Shown piece by piece: positions 16,054 to 25,417 of a DNA stretch of 64,000 nt. The stretch is from an uncultured Methanomassiliicoccus sp. (GTDB taxonomy: Archaea > Thermoplasmatota > Thermoplasmata > Methanomassiliicoccales > Methanomassiliicoccaceae). Below the pieces are notes generated by a model, which worked only from the letters and a program-made list of their open reading frames with translations, was not told the origin of the DNA and made no database searches. The stretch spans positions 124,001-188,000 of the forward strand of contig CALUEU010000003.1 of the NCBI GenBank assembly GCA_944319735.1, read 5' to 3'. A program made the translations under genes and the position numbers. The first letter of the stretch is position 1, and every line of letters begins with the position of its first letter.

Positions 16054-16413
16054 AAATTATCTAGTTCAACTATTTATCCTGCATTATATATCCTTTTCTA
16101 TTGCATCACACCTTTACAAGTGTAAAATATGCTACCATAGAGTATTATATACGTAAATTTGAGTTGGATATTTTGGAAACATTGGCATGTTGTGAATCGT
16201 TTTTCTAACTGTTTATAAAAATTGAAATTTAATTATATATCCAATATGACAATTTTTTTCCTAATTTTTCAAAATTGTCCATATTTTTTCAAAATCTTAT
16301 CTTCAACTTGCTTAATATTTTCTCAGTAATCTCTAATGGTGATTACTATGTCCGCATTCTGACTATTCTTTTCAGATACGGACGAATAATTATATTGCAG
16401 ACTCCTTAGAATC
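16054..16413. other. Intergenic region with one strong hairpin
   Basis: A 360-base AT-rich gap between the HTH regulator and a methyltransferase gene. The only structure I see is a hairpin at 16350-16383: GTCCG pairs CGGAC, and internally TCTGA (16358-16362) pairs TCAGA (16372-16376). It lies 31 bases after the end of the minus-strand methyltransferase gene and may be its terminator. TATA-like ATTATATA (16143-16150) and TTATATAT (16234-16241) stretches are present. No ORF is convincing. Confidence 0.4.
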
Positions 16414-16989
16414 TCATTTTTTCAAATTCTTATTGTTCTTCAGATCAATCTGATAATATATGTCAAATACATTTTTCTGAGTTAGTTCCATCGGACTGTA
16501 AAGTCTGACCATATCTTCGAGAGGTATTTTCTCTTCAAACGGAGGTCCGAAGGGCAATGGTACTTTGTTAAAATCCACGATTGTCAGAACCCCGTCTTCT
16601 TTCAGGCATCTTATTATCTCAGACACCATTCTTTCTGTATTCTGGATCTCATGAGCTACGTTGACCATGACCGCCTTGTCTAGTGAAGATTCTTCAAAAG
16701 GAAGTTCTGGAAGCTCGCTCAGAACCGGTGTAATTCTGCCCTTAAGGTCCTCAGGAGTTCTGGCGATCAGATCATCCAGCATCATTTGCTGTCCGTCTAA
16801 TGCCATCACGTGTTTTACTTCTTTTGATAAAGGTATTGTTACATAACCGATGCCGCAGCCCAGGTCTGCTACGATATCATCTCTGCTCAGCTTCATTCGG
16901 CTGATGATCCCTTCTGCCGGCTGTAATTTCATTCTCTCTTCGCTGATCAGAGTCTGTCGGTTATTAACTGAAAATCTTTTGGAACTCAT
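16414..16989 (-). CDS. Class I SAM-dependent methyltransferase
   Basis: A 191-residue Rossmann-fold methyltransferase. The SAM-binding motif I is VADLGCGIGYVTIPLS; the acidic loop after strand 2 (VMALDGQQMML) and a post-I region (LPFEESSLDKAVMVNVAHEI) are standard. Substrate unknown. The frame runs on upstream to 17085, but ATG 16989 (MSSKRFS) sits about 26 bases after a TATA box (GAATATATTA), so a leaderless start there is preferred, and the extra residues look random. Confidence 0.8.
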   Translation of the reverse strand: MSSKRFSVNNRQTLISEERMKLQPAEGIISRMKLSRDDIVADLGCGIGYVTIPLSKEVKHVMALDGQQMMLDDLIARTPEDLKGRITPVLSELPELPFEESSLDKAVMVNVAHEIQNTERMVSEIIRCLKEDGVLTIVDFNKVPLPFGPPFEEKIPLEDMVRLYSPMELTQKNVFDIYYQIDLKNNKNLKK

Positions 16990-17322
16990 TCGATCCCTGC
17001 CGCATAATATATTCACTGTATTGTTTACTTTATTATTACTATTAATGGGACTGCAATCTGCTTTATTGTATAATTTCAAAATCATCTTGACAGCAGAAAA
17101 ATCATCTAGTGGATTGCGTATTTACGCTGCAAACTATATACCCGCTCTTTGTAAGTATTCTGTTTTTCCCAGCGTCTCACGACTTGGAAAAATGCTTAAG
17201 TAGTAGGATATGTTCACATAGAAGAAGCAGACATTATGCTCTGCTATGACAGCCTTTCACGTCTCTTAACTGAGAATCAATGGTGAGGATGTCGCATAAG
17301 ATTACATTAACAAGGTGTTTGC
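16990..17322. promoter_or_regulatory. Divergent promoter region with long leader before rpl44e
   Basis: This 333-base gap carries the TATA box of the minus-strand methyltransferase and, on the plus strand, a leader of about 100 bases before rpl44e that follows a TATA-like GCTTAAGTAG (about 17192-17201). Inside the leader AGCAGA (17226-17231) pairs with TCTGCT (17240-17245) as a small hairpin. A ribosomal-protein operon with a structured leader could be autoregulated, but this is inference. Confidence 0.35.
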
Positions 17323-17601
17323 ATGAAGATGCCTCACACGATTAAAACCTACTGTCCCAACTGCAAGGTCCATACAGACCACGAAGTAGAGAGAGTGAAG
17401 AAAAAGAAAGCCAGTGAGCGAAAATGGGGTCAGAGGAGATTCAGAAAGGTTACATCAGGATATGGTGGATTCCCAAGGCCTAAGCCGGAAGGAAGAGAAA
17501 AACCAACAAAGAGAATCTCCCTGCGTTACAGATGCAAAGTCTGCAAGAAAGCTCACCAGAGACCATGCTTCAGATCAAAGAAATTTGAACTTCAGGAGTG
17601 A
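17323..17601 (+). CDS. rpl44e: Ribosomal protein L44e
   Basis: A 92-residue zinc-ribbon protein of the archaeal/eukaryotic 50S subunit. Starts [23 protein letters not shown]; the second Cys pair is [15 protein letters not shown], and the basic middle contains [21 protein letters not shown]. It lies at the E site. First gene of an operon L44e-S27e-aIF2alpha-Nop10-PAC2, which is a conserved archaeal order. ATG 17323 and 17329 are both possible; the first fits the family. Confidence 0.97.
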   Translation: MKMPHTIKTYCPNCKVHTDHEVERVKKKKASERKWGQRRFRKVTSGYGGFPRPKPEGREKPTKRISLRYRCKVCKKAHQRPCFRSKKFELQE

Positions 17602-17606
17602 AAGAT

Positions 17607-17786
17607 ATGGCTGACGTACATACTGGAAAATTTATTAAAGTTAGATGCGCAGACTGCAGCAACGAGCAGATCGTTTTCAAAAACCCTGCAATGAACGTAA
17701 GCTGCAACGTGTGCGGTTCCACCCTTGTAAAATCAAAAGGTGGCGCTGGTGAATTGCGCGGAGAATTAATTGAGGTAGTTGATTAA
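17607..17786 (+). CDS. rps27e: Ribosomal protein S27e
   Basis: A 59-residue zinc-finger protein of the 30S subunit. The four cysteines are in VRCADCSNEQ and VSCNVCGSTLVKSKGG, as in the family. ATG 17607 (MADVHTGKFIKVRC) is preferred to the in-frame GTG 17598, which overlaps the L44e stop. The next gene, aIF2-alpha, starts two bases after its stop. Confidence 0.95.
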   Translation: MADVHTGKFIKVRCADCSNEQIVFKNPAMNVSCNVCGSTLVKSKGGAGELRGELIEVVD

Positions 17787-17788
17787 GA

Positions 17789-18574
17789 ATGGCCGCCCGT
17801 ACTAGCGAATTCCCTGAAGAAAGCGAATTAGTCGTTTGCACAGTTCAAAGCGTTAAGAACTTCGGTGCTTTCGTATCACTTGATGAATACGATAACAAAG
17901 AAGGTTTCATTCACATCAGGGATGTCGCTACTGGCTGGGTAAAATACATACGTGATTATGTCCGCGAAGGACAGAAAATTGTATGTAAAGTTCTTGGAGT
18001 AGACTCCTCGAAAGGCCACATCGATCTTTCACTCAAATCCGTCAATGAACATCAGAAAAGAGAAAAGATCCAGCAATGGAAAAATGAAAACAAGGCAGAC
18101 AAGCTTCTTGAGATTGTCGCCGAGCGTCTGGGAAAGACTAAAGAATCCTGCTATGACGATTTCGGCTACGACTTGATTGAAGTCTTCGGGACACTGTATG
18201 GCTCATTTGAGCAGATCGCAGTACATCCAGAATCTCTTACCGAAGAAGGCTTCGAAGGAGACTGGATGGATGTATTCGTAGAAGTTGCTAAAGAAAATGT
18301 AACTCCTTCGCTCGTTCAGATCAGCGGCACTCTGGAATTGGTTTGCCCCTTGCCTGATGGTGTGGAGTTCATCAAGAAGGCTTTAATAGCAGGCATCGAA
18401 GCATCCACAGAGCAAGTCAAGATTCAATATATCGGCGCTCCTAGGTACCGCGTTGTTGTTGAAGCAGTTGATTATAAGACTGCAGAAGAAGACATGAAAC
18501 TCGTAACTGCAGCTGTTGTGGATACGCTCAACTCTTCTGGAGGAAAAGCAGTATTCCACCGTGATGCTAAGTAA
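17789..18574 (+). CDS. Translation initiation factor aIF2 subunit alpha
   Basis: A 261-residue subunit of the heterotrimer that brings initiator Met-tRNA to the ribosome. The N-terminal S1/OB domain covers about residues 12-85 (VCTVQSVKNFGAFVSLDEYDNKEG ... VCKVLGVDSSKGHIDLSLK), the helical domain follows (ERLGKTKESCYDDFGYDLIEVFG), and the C-terminal alpha-beta domain that binds the gamma subunit ends the protein (YRVVVEAVDYKTAEEDM). Length and domain order are normal. Confidence 0.96.
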   Translation: MAARTSEFPEESELVVCTVQSVKNFGAFVSLDEYDNKEGFIHIRDVATGWVKYIRDYVREGQKIVCKVLGVDSSKGHIDLSLKSVNEHQKREKIQQWKNENKADKLLEIVAERLGKTKESCYDDFGYDLIEVFGTLYGSFEQIAVHPESLTEEGFEGDWMDVFVEVAKENVTPSLVQISGTLELVCPLPDGVEFIKKALIAGIEASTEQVKIQYIGAPRYRVVVEAVDYKTAEEDMKLVTAAVVDTLNSSGGKAVFHRDAK

Positions 18575-18589
18575 TTTTTTTGGTGGAAC

Positions 18590-18766
18590 ATGAAAACGCA
18601 ATTGAGGAAATGTCAGGATTGTTCTGAATACACGCTTTATGATATATGCCCTCGATGCGGGAAAAAGACAGACGTTCCAATTCCTCCCAGATACTCACCA
18701 GAGGACAGATACGGTGAGTACCGCAGAAGACTGAGAAAAGAGTGTGGTATTTATGGAAAAAATTAA
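18590..18766 (+). CDS. nop10: H/ACA ribonucleoprotein protein Nop10
   Basis: A 58-residue protein too short for routine ORF calling. It reads MKTQLRKCQDC, then YTLYDICPRCGKKTDVPIP and PPRYSPEDRYGEYRRRLR: two CxxC pairs forming the zinc ribbon, followed by the conserved PxRxSPxDxxxxYRR segment. Nop10 binds Cbf5 in the archaeal H/ACA RNP that guides pseudouridylation. It sits between aIF2-alpha and a PAC2 protein exactly as in many archaea, and its 3' end overlaps the PAC2 start. Confidence 0.96.
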   Translation: MKTQLRKCQDCSEYTLYDICPRCGKKTDVPIPPRYSPEDRYGEYRRRLRKECGIYGKN

Positions 18767-19520
18767 ATCAGTTATCCACGAAGAGCCAAATCTTACCGAT
18801 CCAATCCTTGTTGAAGGATTGCCCGGTGTTGGCAATGTAGGAAAATTAGCTGCGGAGCATTTATTGGATCAGCTTAAGGCTGTAAAATTCGCTGATATTT
18901 ATTCTGTTCATTTTCCTCCACAAGTAGTTCTTGATGATGACGGTGTTGCTAAATTAGTGAACAATGAGGTTTACTATTCAAAATCAGAAGACAACAGCCG
19001 TCCTGATCTGCTGATCGTTGTTGGAGACTTCCAGGGTCTAACCCCAGAAGGGCAGTATGACATTTCTGACTATCTTCTCCAGATGGCTATAAAGTACAAG
19101 GCCAAAAGAATCTACACTCTCGGAGGCTACGGCGTCGGTAAAATTCTTGACGATCCCAGAGTTCTCGGAGCTGCAACTTCTTTGGAATTAGTTGAAGAAA
19201 TGAAAGAGAAGGGCGTTGTATTCTCCAAGGGAGAACCAGGTTCTGGAATAGTTGGTGCAAGCGGATTGCTGCTTGGACTGGGAAAAATCTACGGTATGGA
19301 AGCGGTCTGCCTGATGGGAGAGACCTCTGGTTACTTTGTAGATCCAAAAGGAGCCGAAGCCGTTCTTAGAATCTTAGCTTCCCTGCTCAATATTGAAATT
19401 GATTTCACCGATCTTGAAAGCAAAGCAGAGCAGATTGATGAGATTGCTTCTAAACTTAAAGAAATGGAGACTCCTCAGCTCGATGAAACACCTCAGGAAG
19501 ATCTCCGTTACATCGGATAA
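18753..19520 (+). CDS. PAC2-family proteasome assembly chaperone homologue
   Basis: A 255-residue PAC2 family protein (COG2047). Marks: ILVEGLPGVGNVGKLAAEHL at the N-terminus, LLIVVGDFQGLTPEGQYDISDYLL, YTLGGYGVGK, GIVGASGLLLGLGK and a LMGETSGYFVDPKGAE segment. Archaeal members (PbaB-like) are implicated in proteasome assembly. ATG 18753 lies inside the nop10 gene (14-base overlap), with GTG 18744 an alternative. The acidic C-terminal tail (LDETPQEDLRYIG) resembles proteasome-activator-like ends; functional meaning is inference. Confidence 0.88.
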   Translation: MEKIKSVIHEEPNLTDPILVEGLPGVGNVGKLAAEHLLDQLKAVKFADIYSVHFPPQVVLDDDGVAKLVNNEVYYSKSEDNSRPDLLIVVGDFQGLTPEGQYDISDYLLQMAIKYKAKRIYTLGGYGVGKILDDPRVLGAATSLELVEEMKEKGVVFSKGEPGSGIVGASGLLLGLGKIYGMEAVCLMGETSGYFVDPKGAEAVLRILASLLNIEIDFTDLESKAEQIDEIASKLKEMETPQLDETPQEDLRYIG

Positions 19521-19560
19521 ACAAGTTTTGTAGTGCGGTCATCCGCACTATGTAATTCTT

Positions 19561-20310
19561 TTATTCTGCTGGTTCCCAGTAGATTAATTTCATTTCATTG
19601 ACATGGTCGAAACGCACCATTCCATTTTTTGTACACGGTTCAAGCAGCTTTCTAACGATGTCCTCAACATCTCCCTGCCCGTATGCCCTAAATGCAGACT
19701 TTTCACGAGCAATCATTTCATCAAGGGAAACATCTTGAATGATGTGAGTGCTGAACATTTCTAATTTAAAATCACGTCCATGTTCTTTGAGCCAGTCCTG
19801 AACCCCTGTGCTTTTTCTAATGTCATATGAGTAATCGCGTCCCAGCTCTTTCCATATTTTTTCGTTTAAGTCGTCTCCATGGTTAGTATACCACGATACA
19901 ATTATGCAGCTTCTGCGGGCAGATCTTTCCATTCTTAGCAATGATTCTTTAGATCCTGAACCTGGACATAAGGTTGCAATGCAGGCGTCATATCCCTTTT
20001 TAGGAGTATATTTATTCCAGTCTGCTAAAAATCTCTCAACGTTGGTATATCCTCTGTCATTTACAGATTTAAAAAGGATATCCAGCATATTTTCAGACGA
20101 ATCCATGCAGGTCAAGATCCTGACTTTCGGTGCCAGTTTCAGCGAGTATGTTCCAGGTCCTGATCCTATCTCTAAAACAGAGTAGTCTGATTTCAATACT
20201 CCCGCTTCAAACAAGCGATTGACTATCCTTTCAGGCATATCTCCCTGCTGAAGTGATGTATAATTGTCAGCGTAATCATTCCAGAATTCTATTACCTGCT
20301 GGGGAGACAT
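19561..20310 (-). CDS. SAM-dependent methyltransferase linked to ABC importer
   Basis: A 249-residue class I methyltransferase: N-terminal FWNDYADNYTSLQQGDMPERIV, SAM motif VLEIGSGPGTYSLKLA, then CMDSSENMLDIL and ACIATLCPGSGSKESLLRME. Start ATG 20310 is preceded by GGGGAG and lies 25 bases after the ABC ATPase stop; upstream in-frame codons lie inside the ATPase gene and are ignored. It is the last gene of the substrate-binding protein-permease-ATPase operon, so the substrate may be the imported metal chelate or corrinoid, but sequence alone does not show this. Confidence 0.8.
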   Translation of the reverse strand: MSPQQVIEFWNDYADNYTSLQQGDMPERIVNRLFEAGVLKSDYSVLEIGSGPGTYSLKLAPKVRILTCMDSSENMLDILFKSVNDRGYTNVERFLADWNKYTPKKGYDACIATLCPGSGSKESLLRMERSARRSCIIVSWYTNHGDDLNEKIWKELGRDYSYDIRKSTGVQDWLKEHGRDFKLEMFSTHIIQDVSLDEMIAREKSAFRAYGQGDVEDIVRKLLEPCTKNGMVRFDHVNEMKLIYWEPAE

Positions 20311-20335
20311 ATTCTCCCCTTGAAACGGTGCCTGC

Positions 20336-21151
20336 TTAGTCACTATAGCCACCAATTCCAGCTGGAACCAACCCGTCATACTGGGGCTGGTCTTTCTTCG
20401 GGACAACTAGCGGCTGTCCGTTATAGTCAAGCACATCAACCTCTATGCCATACACAGACTGTATAATTTCGGGATTAATCACTTCCTTGCCTCCGTAGGC
20501 GATCATCTCTCCGTCTTTGATAAAGAGAAATTTGTCTGAATAATATGTTGCCAGATTGATGTCGTGCATAGTCATTATCGTACACAGGCCGTGTTCTCTG
20601 ACCACGTGATTAATCATTCTCATCGTGATGTGTTGATTAGCAATATCTAGATTGTTTGAAGGCTCATCAAGAATCAGTAGTTTTGGTTCTTGGGTGATTG
20701 CTCTTCCTATCTGCACTTTTTGAAACTCTCCGCCGCTGATTTCATCCACATACTTAAGTGAAAGATCGCTCAGCCCCAGTGATTCAATAATGCTCCATGC
20801 AATCTCCACATCTTTCTGCGTCGTTGCCCATTCTATGTGCGGACGTCTTCCGATTAGTATGGAATCAAAGACTGTTATTCTGGAGGTGTACGTTTTCTGA
20901 GGAACATATGCAACTCTCTTAGCCAACTCTCTTGAGGAAAGGCTCAGAATGTCTGTTCCATCAATGTATATTTCACCAGCTGTCGGTCTGTGAATATTGC
21001 AGATGCACTTCAGCAGAGTTGTTTTGCCTGTGCCGTTAGGTCCCAGTATTGAGATTATATTGTTATGATCTGCATCAAAGCTCACGTCTTTGAGAATCTC
21101 CCTTTCATCATCGTAAGAGAATCTTACTGATTTTACTTCAAGCAGACTCAT
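20336..21151 (-). CDS. ABC transporter ATPase, iron-chelate/cobalamin (FecE/BtuD) type
   Basis: A 271-residue ATPase: Walker A LGPNGTGKTTLLKC, Q-loop YVPQKTYTSRIT, signature ISGGEFQKVQIGRAI, Walker B LLILDEPSNNLD and the H-loop TMHDINLA. This subfamily drives uptake of ferric siderophores, haem or cobalamin. For a methanogen that depends on corrinoid methyltransferases cobalamin is an attractive substrate. Its ATG overlaps the permease stop by four bases. Confidence 0.9.
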   Translation of the reverse strand: MSLLEVKSVRFSYDDEREILKDVSFDADHNNIISILGPNGTGKTTLLKCICNIHRPTAGEIYIDGTDILSLSSRELAKRVAYVPQKTYTSRITVFDSILIGRRPHIEWATTQKDVEIAWSIIESLGLSDLSLKYVDEISGGEFQKVQIGRAITQEPKLLILDEPSNNLDIANQHITMRMINHVVREHGLCTIMTMHDINLATYYSDKFLFIKDGEMIAYGGKEVINPEIIQSVYGIEVDVLDYNGQPLVVPKKDQPQYDGLVPAGIGGYSD

Positions 21152-22263
21152 TTAGAACCTCCCCTCGAAGAGATCAGTTTGCGGATATCGATCTTCTTTT
21201 TTCTGTATCCTCTGATCAGCAGGTACAGGAACAGCGGTCCGCCTAAGAATGAAGTGATAATTCCTACCGGTAAAGTAAAGTCCATCAGATTTTGTCCGAT
21301 GCAGTCTGAAACCAAGAGGATTAGAGCACCCATAAACATCGAGCCTGGCAGCAGGTACCGATGGTCATTTCCTATCAGCCTCCTGACAATGTGAGGACCC
21401 AACAAACCGATGAATGCAACTATGCCCATGAATGATACGATTATTGCAGTTAACAAGGCAGCGGCAAACAGAGACACCAATCTGAGTCTGTTTACATTAA
21501 CACCCAACGAAGATGCAACATCGTCTCCGACATCAAGCGCATTGTAATCCAATCTGTTGTAAAGGAAATAGAGTATAACAATTAATGTAATTATAAAAAT
21601 TAATGCCAGTTCTTCCCATGTGGCCTTTCCCATCGATCCGAACTGCCAGAAGACGATTGTAGAGAGTGCATACTCATTGTACATGTATTGAAGAAAGCTT
21701 ATTCCTGCAGAGAAAATGGAGCTCAGGGCAACTCCTGCCAGAACCATAGTTTCAGGACTTACTTTTGTAACTTTAACCAGCAGAATTATGATGCCGGTTG
21801 CTACCATTGACCATATGAATGCGCTTATTGCAACAATGTATGGATTGTTGATAGTAATTGTAACACCACTCTGTCCGGTGATGATTCCTCCACCCAGGAT
21901 TACTATCCCTATCGATGCTCCGAATGCAGCTGCGTTCGACACTCCTAAGGTATATGGAGAACCAAGAGGGTTCTTGAGCACGCACTGCATAACTGCTCCG
22001 GCTATGCCGAGTGCAAAACCAGCTAAAATTGCTGATAATATTCTTGGTATGCCCAAATCCCATACAAGAATACGGTCTAAATTGTCATTAGACGGATCAT
22101 TTTTATTAAATAAAATATTAAACAGGTTTGAGAAGGAGTTCAAGTCTGCATTGATATATAAGACTATCAAAGACACTATGATAATGGCTAGAGCTAAAAC
22201 TATTAGCACCAGCAGTTTTTTTCTATTGTGTTCTTTAAACTTCTCAATCCCTGATTTTTCCAT
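21148..22263 (-). CDS. ABC transporter permease, FecCD/BtuC family
   Basis: A 371-residue permease with about ten membrane helices and the FecCD marks RILSAILAGFALGIAGAVMQCVLKNPLGSP, VGDDVASSLGVNV (cytoplasmic coupling helix) and GIVAFIGLLGPHIVRRLIG. ATG 22263 (MEKSGIEKFKEH) is chosen over the upstream TTG 22290. It lies 48 bases downstream of the substrate-binding protein gene, and its stop overlaps the ATPase start. Confidence 0.92.
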   Translation of the reverse strand: MEKSGIEKFKEHNRKKLLVLIVLALAIIIVSLIVLYINADLNSFSNLFNILFNKNDPSNDNLDRILVWDLGIPRILSAILAGFALGIAGAVMQCVLKNPLGSPYTLGVSNAAAFGASIGIVILGGGIITGQSGVTITINNPYIVAISAFIWSMVATGIIILLVKVTKVSPETMVLAGVALSSIFSAGISFLQYMYNEYALSTIVFWQFGSMGKATWEELALIFIITLIVILYFLYNRLDYNALDVGDDVASSLGVNVNRLRLVSLFAAALLTAIIVSFMGIVAFIGLLGPHIVRRLIGNDHRYLLPGSMFMGALILLVSDCIGQNLMDFTLPVGIITSFLGGPLFLYLLIRGYRKKKIDIRKLISSRGGSK

Positions 22264-22310
22264 GCTATAACCTGTTGTGGATCCCCTCAAGCGAGGAGAT
22301 CATTTTGGGG

Positions 22311-23600
22311 TTATTCGGTAACGCTCATCTTCCCATTTGAATCTATGGAGATTTCCCCACGGATGGGATTGCCTTTTGCATCTTTGTAGAATTCACTCAT
22401 GTCATTAAAGATGCTGGTTCCTTTTTCTGGAAGCGGGGAGCTAAACTTAGTAAATTCAGAAATGTTACGATTAGATTCGTGAGTTCCAAAGAATAAATCA
22501 TAGACATGATTTATCTTCTCGTCCATCTGATCCTCAGTAATCACAGAGTCACCGTAAGCGTACCTTAGTATCTGATATGCATCAATGAATACACTCTCAT
22601 AATTAATCCCAGTCCAGATATATGGGGCGATGAGATATGCTTCATGACCCTCGAACATTTTTATAATTCCTTGAGCGTTGTTATTGCTATTGACTGAATA
22701 CCCAGATGCATCTACAAATAGAATAGTATCTTCTTTAATGCCATTTTTAATGTCTGAAGCTGAGTATTCTTTGACTCCTGATCCAGTATAATCTGCAGAA
22801 CCGCTAAGGATATTGGTTACATTAGCAAGTTCAAAAGGCAGATAGTATGCAAGAGATGTGCTAATATCGTGCGGTCCGCTGTAAGAAACCGATCCGACAA
22901 ATGCAGTTCTTTTTTCAGTGACTTTTCCAGAGATGCTTTTAATATCATTTACGATCTCTTCAAAAGCAGCTTTTAATTCATTTCCTCTTTTTTCCTGTCC
23001 AAGCGCTTTAGAAAGAATATCTATCTGTTTTTCTAAATTATTAGTAATTGCAAATGTCTTTGAGTCAAGGAATGTATAGATTTCACCTATCGCTAGTGTA
23101 TTGATGCCAGCATTATCAATGGCCTTCATCTCATTAGGGTGCTTTTCATAAACTCCAATTGGAACAATCATAATTGATGGTTTTAGCTCAATTATAGTTC
23201 TAACATCATCTGAGGTAATGCCTCCATTGGTATGTGTGAAATATTTCCTTGCTGGGTCAGAATTGGTCAGTGTTGCAGAATCGCCACCTTCTATGTCAAC
23301 CTGTGCACGGCCAACATACATGAATGATTTTCCGAGATAGTTGGACATATCGTTCATATCAACCATGACACATTTGTCAGCCAGACCGAAGTATGTCATC
23401 CACCTGAAGCTGTCCTGGCCTATGGCAACGATGCCGTTATCCAAATTGTCTACAGGCACAATCTCCTGTCCGACAAAATCAGTGTTTGCAGCATTAGTCT
23501 TATCATCGCCGGAGGCTGAAGTAAAAAAATACACTCCAACACCTGCAACCACGATGACTGCAACAAGGATAATTGCTGCAATACTCTTCTGTACTTGCAT
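22311..23600 (-). CDS. ABC transporter substrate-binding protein (iron-complex/cobalamin type)
   Basis: A 429-residue extracytoplasmic binding protein. The N-terminus (QKSIAAIILVAVIVVAGVGVYFF) is a signal anchor that tethers it to the membrane; no lipobox cysteine is seen. The body has the class III periplasmic-binding features IVPVDNLDNGIVAIGQDSFRWMTYFGL and IIELKPSIMIVPIG. ATG 23600 starts right at the hydrophobic segment; the frame reads on to 23633. The operon continues with permease, ATPase and methyltransferase. Ligand is not deducible. Confidence 0.87.
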   Translation of the reverse strand: MQVQKSIAAIILVAVIVVAGVGVYFFTSASGDDKTNAANTDFVGQEIVPVDNLDNGIVAIGQDSFRWMTYFGLADKCVMVDMNDMSNYLGKSFMYVGRAQVDIEGGDSATLTNSDPARKYFTHTNGGITSDDVRTIIELKPSIMIVPIGVYEKHPNEMKAIDNAGINTLAIGEIYTFLDSKTFAITNNLEKQIDILSKALGQEKRGNELKAAFEEIVNDIKSISGKVTEKRTAFVGSVSYSGPHDISTSLAYYLPFELANVTNILSGSADYTGSGVKEYSASDIKNGIKEDTILFVDASGYSVNSNNNAQGIIKMFEGHEAYLIAPYIWTGINYESVFIDAYQILRYAYGDSVITEDQMDEKINHVYDLFFGTHESNRNISEFTKFSSPLPEKGTSIFNDMSEFYKDAKGNPIRGEISIDSNGKMSVTE

Positions 23601-23809
23601 AAATTCGACAATACCTTCAGGTAGATAACACATATCTTAAAATCATAATAAATCGAGAAAGATAGATGACAGATTTTGACAACTATGAATATTTTTAGAC
23701 ATCATTTTTCAATGCTACTATCTGCTATCAGAGCACTAAATGCAGCAATCAAAACACCTCTGCCTAATGGAAACGAATTTATATCAATTCACAGATGGGG
23801 GAGACAACT

Positions 23810-23923
23810 CCCGACTTAGCTCAGTCTGGCTAGAGCGGCTGACTGTAGTGGGTTCCCGGTACATCCGGTTCCTCAGCCGCTGATATCAGCAGGTCCCCGG
23901 TTCAAATCCGGGAGTCGGGACCA
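23810..23923 (+). tRNA. tRNA-Tyr (GTA) with 36-base intron
   Basis: Acceptor CCCGACT/AGTCGGG, D arm starting TAGCTCAGTCTGGCTAGAGC, anticodon stem GCTGA/TCAGC with anticodon GTA (23845-23847), T arm CCCGG-TTCAAAT-CCGGG, discriminator A and encoded CCA. The loop is interrupted after position 37 by an intron 23849-23884, the canonical archaeal 37/38 site, removed by the splicing endonuclease. TATA box at 23777-23784. Confidence 0.95.
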
Positions 23924-23969
23924 TTTTTTCACAATAATCTTAATTAATCCAGTCTTGTTGTCCCCCCTG

Positions 23970-25409
23970 ATGACAATCGGTGTACTCCTAGCTCTGATTG
24001 TTTTCTTCGCGGATATCCTCCTCATTCTTGTGTTGATTACCCTAGAAGGAAACCGAAAATCAGCGTTAATATGGATTGCAGTGCTAGCATTCATGCCGCT
24101 TGCCGGATTCATACTTTATATGCTGTTCGGTCAGACATTCTATCGTAAAAAATGGTTTGAAGTAAAGGGAATGCCTGAAGATGAGATCAAAGAGCTCAAT
24201 GAAAAAGTTATATCTCTTATTGATGAAGGAAAGAAGTATGTTGACGATCCGCTCGATAAAGAGTACCTCGATGTTGCAGCTACGATGATGCGTGCAAACG
24301 CTAGTTTTTACATCGATGATAATGATATCAAACTTTATCTGGATGGCAATGAAAAGTTCAAAGATCTTTTTGAGGATATAAGGAATGCAAAGACATTCAT
24401 TCATCTTGAATATTATATCGTAAGGGATGATGCCCTCGTCAATGAGCTGATGGATCTCCTGATTAAAAAGCTGAACGAAGGCGTTGAAGTGAGATTAATG
24501 ATTGACGCCATCGGCATGAACAGCGGTCCAAAGACAAGAATCAAAGAACTTGAAAAAGCAGGCGGAGAATTCTCTCTGTTTCATAGCCTGCCGACTGTCT
24601 TATTCAGTCCTAGGAAGAACAACAGAAATCATCGTAAAATTGCCGTTATTGATGGAAAAGTCGGGTACGTTGGAGGATTTAACATTGGAGACGAGTACCT
24701 TGGAAAAGGTCCTTTCGGCTTTTGGAGAGACACCGGCATACGCGTAGTTGGAAACTCCGTCGCAGTAATGAATATGAGATTCTTCATGGATTGGAAGTAT
24801 GCCACTAAGAAAAATATTGATGTCAGCGTCAAATACTTCCCGCCCTGCGGAAGCTGCGGTTCTGACAAGATGCAGCTGGTTTCGGGAGGCCCCGATACTA
24901 AAAACAATCCCATTCAGAAAGAATATCTCAAACTGGTGATGCTGGCTAAGGAGACGATTTACATACACACTCCTTATCTTGTTCCAGACCAGACGCTGAA
25001 AGACACTCTTGAACTGGCTGCACTTTCAGGCATAGATGTGAGAATCATCATTCCTGACAGGGTGGATCATGCCTTTGTGTATTGGAGCAGTCTCTATAAT
25101 GCCCATCTGATGATGAGGAATAATGTGAAGATCTACCAGTACCACAGGGGATTCGTTCATTCCAAGACTCTTGTCGTGGATGGCAAATACTGTTCAATCG
25201 GGTCTGCAAATCTTGATGAGAGAAGTCTCAAGCTGAATTTTGAAACCAATGCCATGATCTACTCTGAAAAGATAGGCGAACAGATGAAACAGGCGTTCTT
25301 AGACGATCTTCAGTACTGCACCCTGTATACTGAAGAGCAATACAAATCTAGGACTCTGAAAGAAAAATTCAAAACCTGTGTCTCAACAATGATGGAAAGT
25401 CTTCAGTGA
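23970..25409 (+). CDS. cls: Cardiolipin synthase-like phospholipase D family enzyme
   Basis: A 479-residue membrane enzyme: two N-terminal membrane helices (residues about 3-50), then two HKD motifs, HRKIAVIDGKVGYVGGFNIGDEY and HSKTLVVDGKYCSIGSANLDERS, which make the phosphohistidine active site. Bacterial-type Cls joins two phosphatidylglycerols; archaeal homologues make glycerol-linked dimeric ether lipids (cardiolipin analogues). Length is typical. ATG 23970 has no ribosome-binding site; a TTG lies five codons upstream. The gene starts 47 bases after tRNA-Tyr. Confidence 0.9.
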   Translation: MTIGVLLALIVFFADILLILVLITLEGNRKSALIWIAVLAFMPLAGFILYMLFGQTFYRKKWFEVKGMPEDEIKELNEKVISLIDEGKKYVDDPLDKEYLDVAATMMRANASFYIDDNDIKLYLDGNEKFKDLFEDIRNAKTFIHLEYYIVRDDALVNELMDLLIKKLNEGVEVRLMIDAIGMNSGPKTRIKELEKAGGEFSLFHSLPTVLFSPRKNNRNHRKIAVIDGKVGYVGGFNIGDEYLGKGPFGFWRDTGIRVVGNSVAVMNMRFFMDWKYATKKNIDVSVKYFPPCGSCGSDKMQLVSGGPDTKNNPIQKEYLKLVMLAKETIYIHTPYLVPDQTLKDTLELAALSGIDVRIIIPDRVDHAFVYWSSLYNAHLMMRNNVKIYQYHRGFVHSKTLVVDGKYCSIGSANLDERSLKLNFETNAMIYSEKIGEQMKQAFLDDLQYCTLYTEEQYKSRTLKEKFKTCVSTMMESLQ

Positions 25410-25417
25410 CTTTCTGT

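Noticed and set aside
17226-17310. C/D-box guide RNA in the rpl44e leader
   Set aside because: A CTGA and a TGAGGA-like box are present but a full C, D', C', D set with proper spacing cannot be drawn.
20336-23600. Assigning the ABC importer firmly to cobalamin
   Set aside because: The FecCD/BtuC, FecE/BtuD and binding-protein families do not separate siderophore, haem and cobalamin by visible motifs; left as iron-chelate/cobalamin type.
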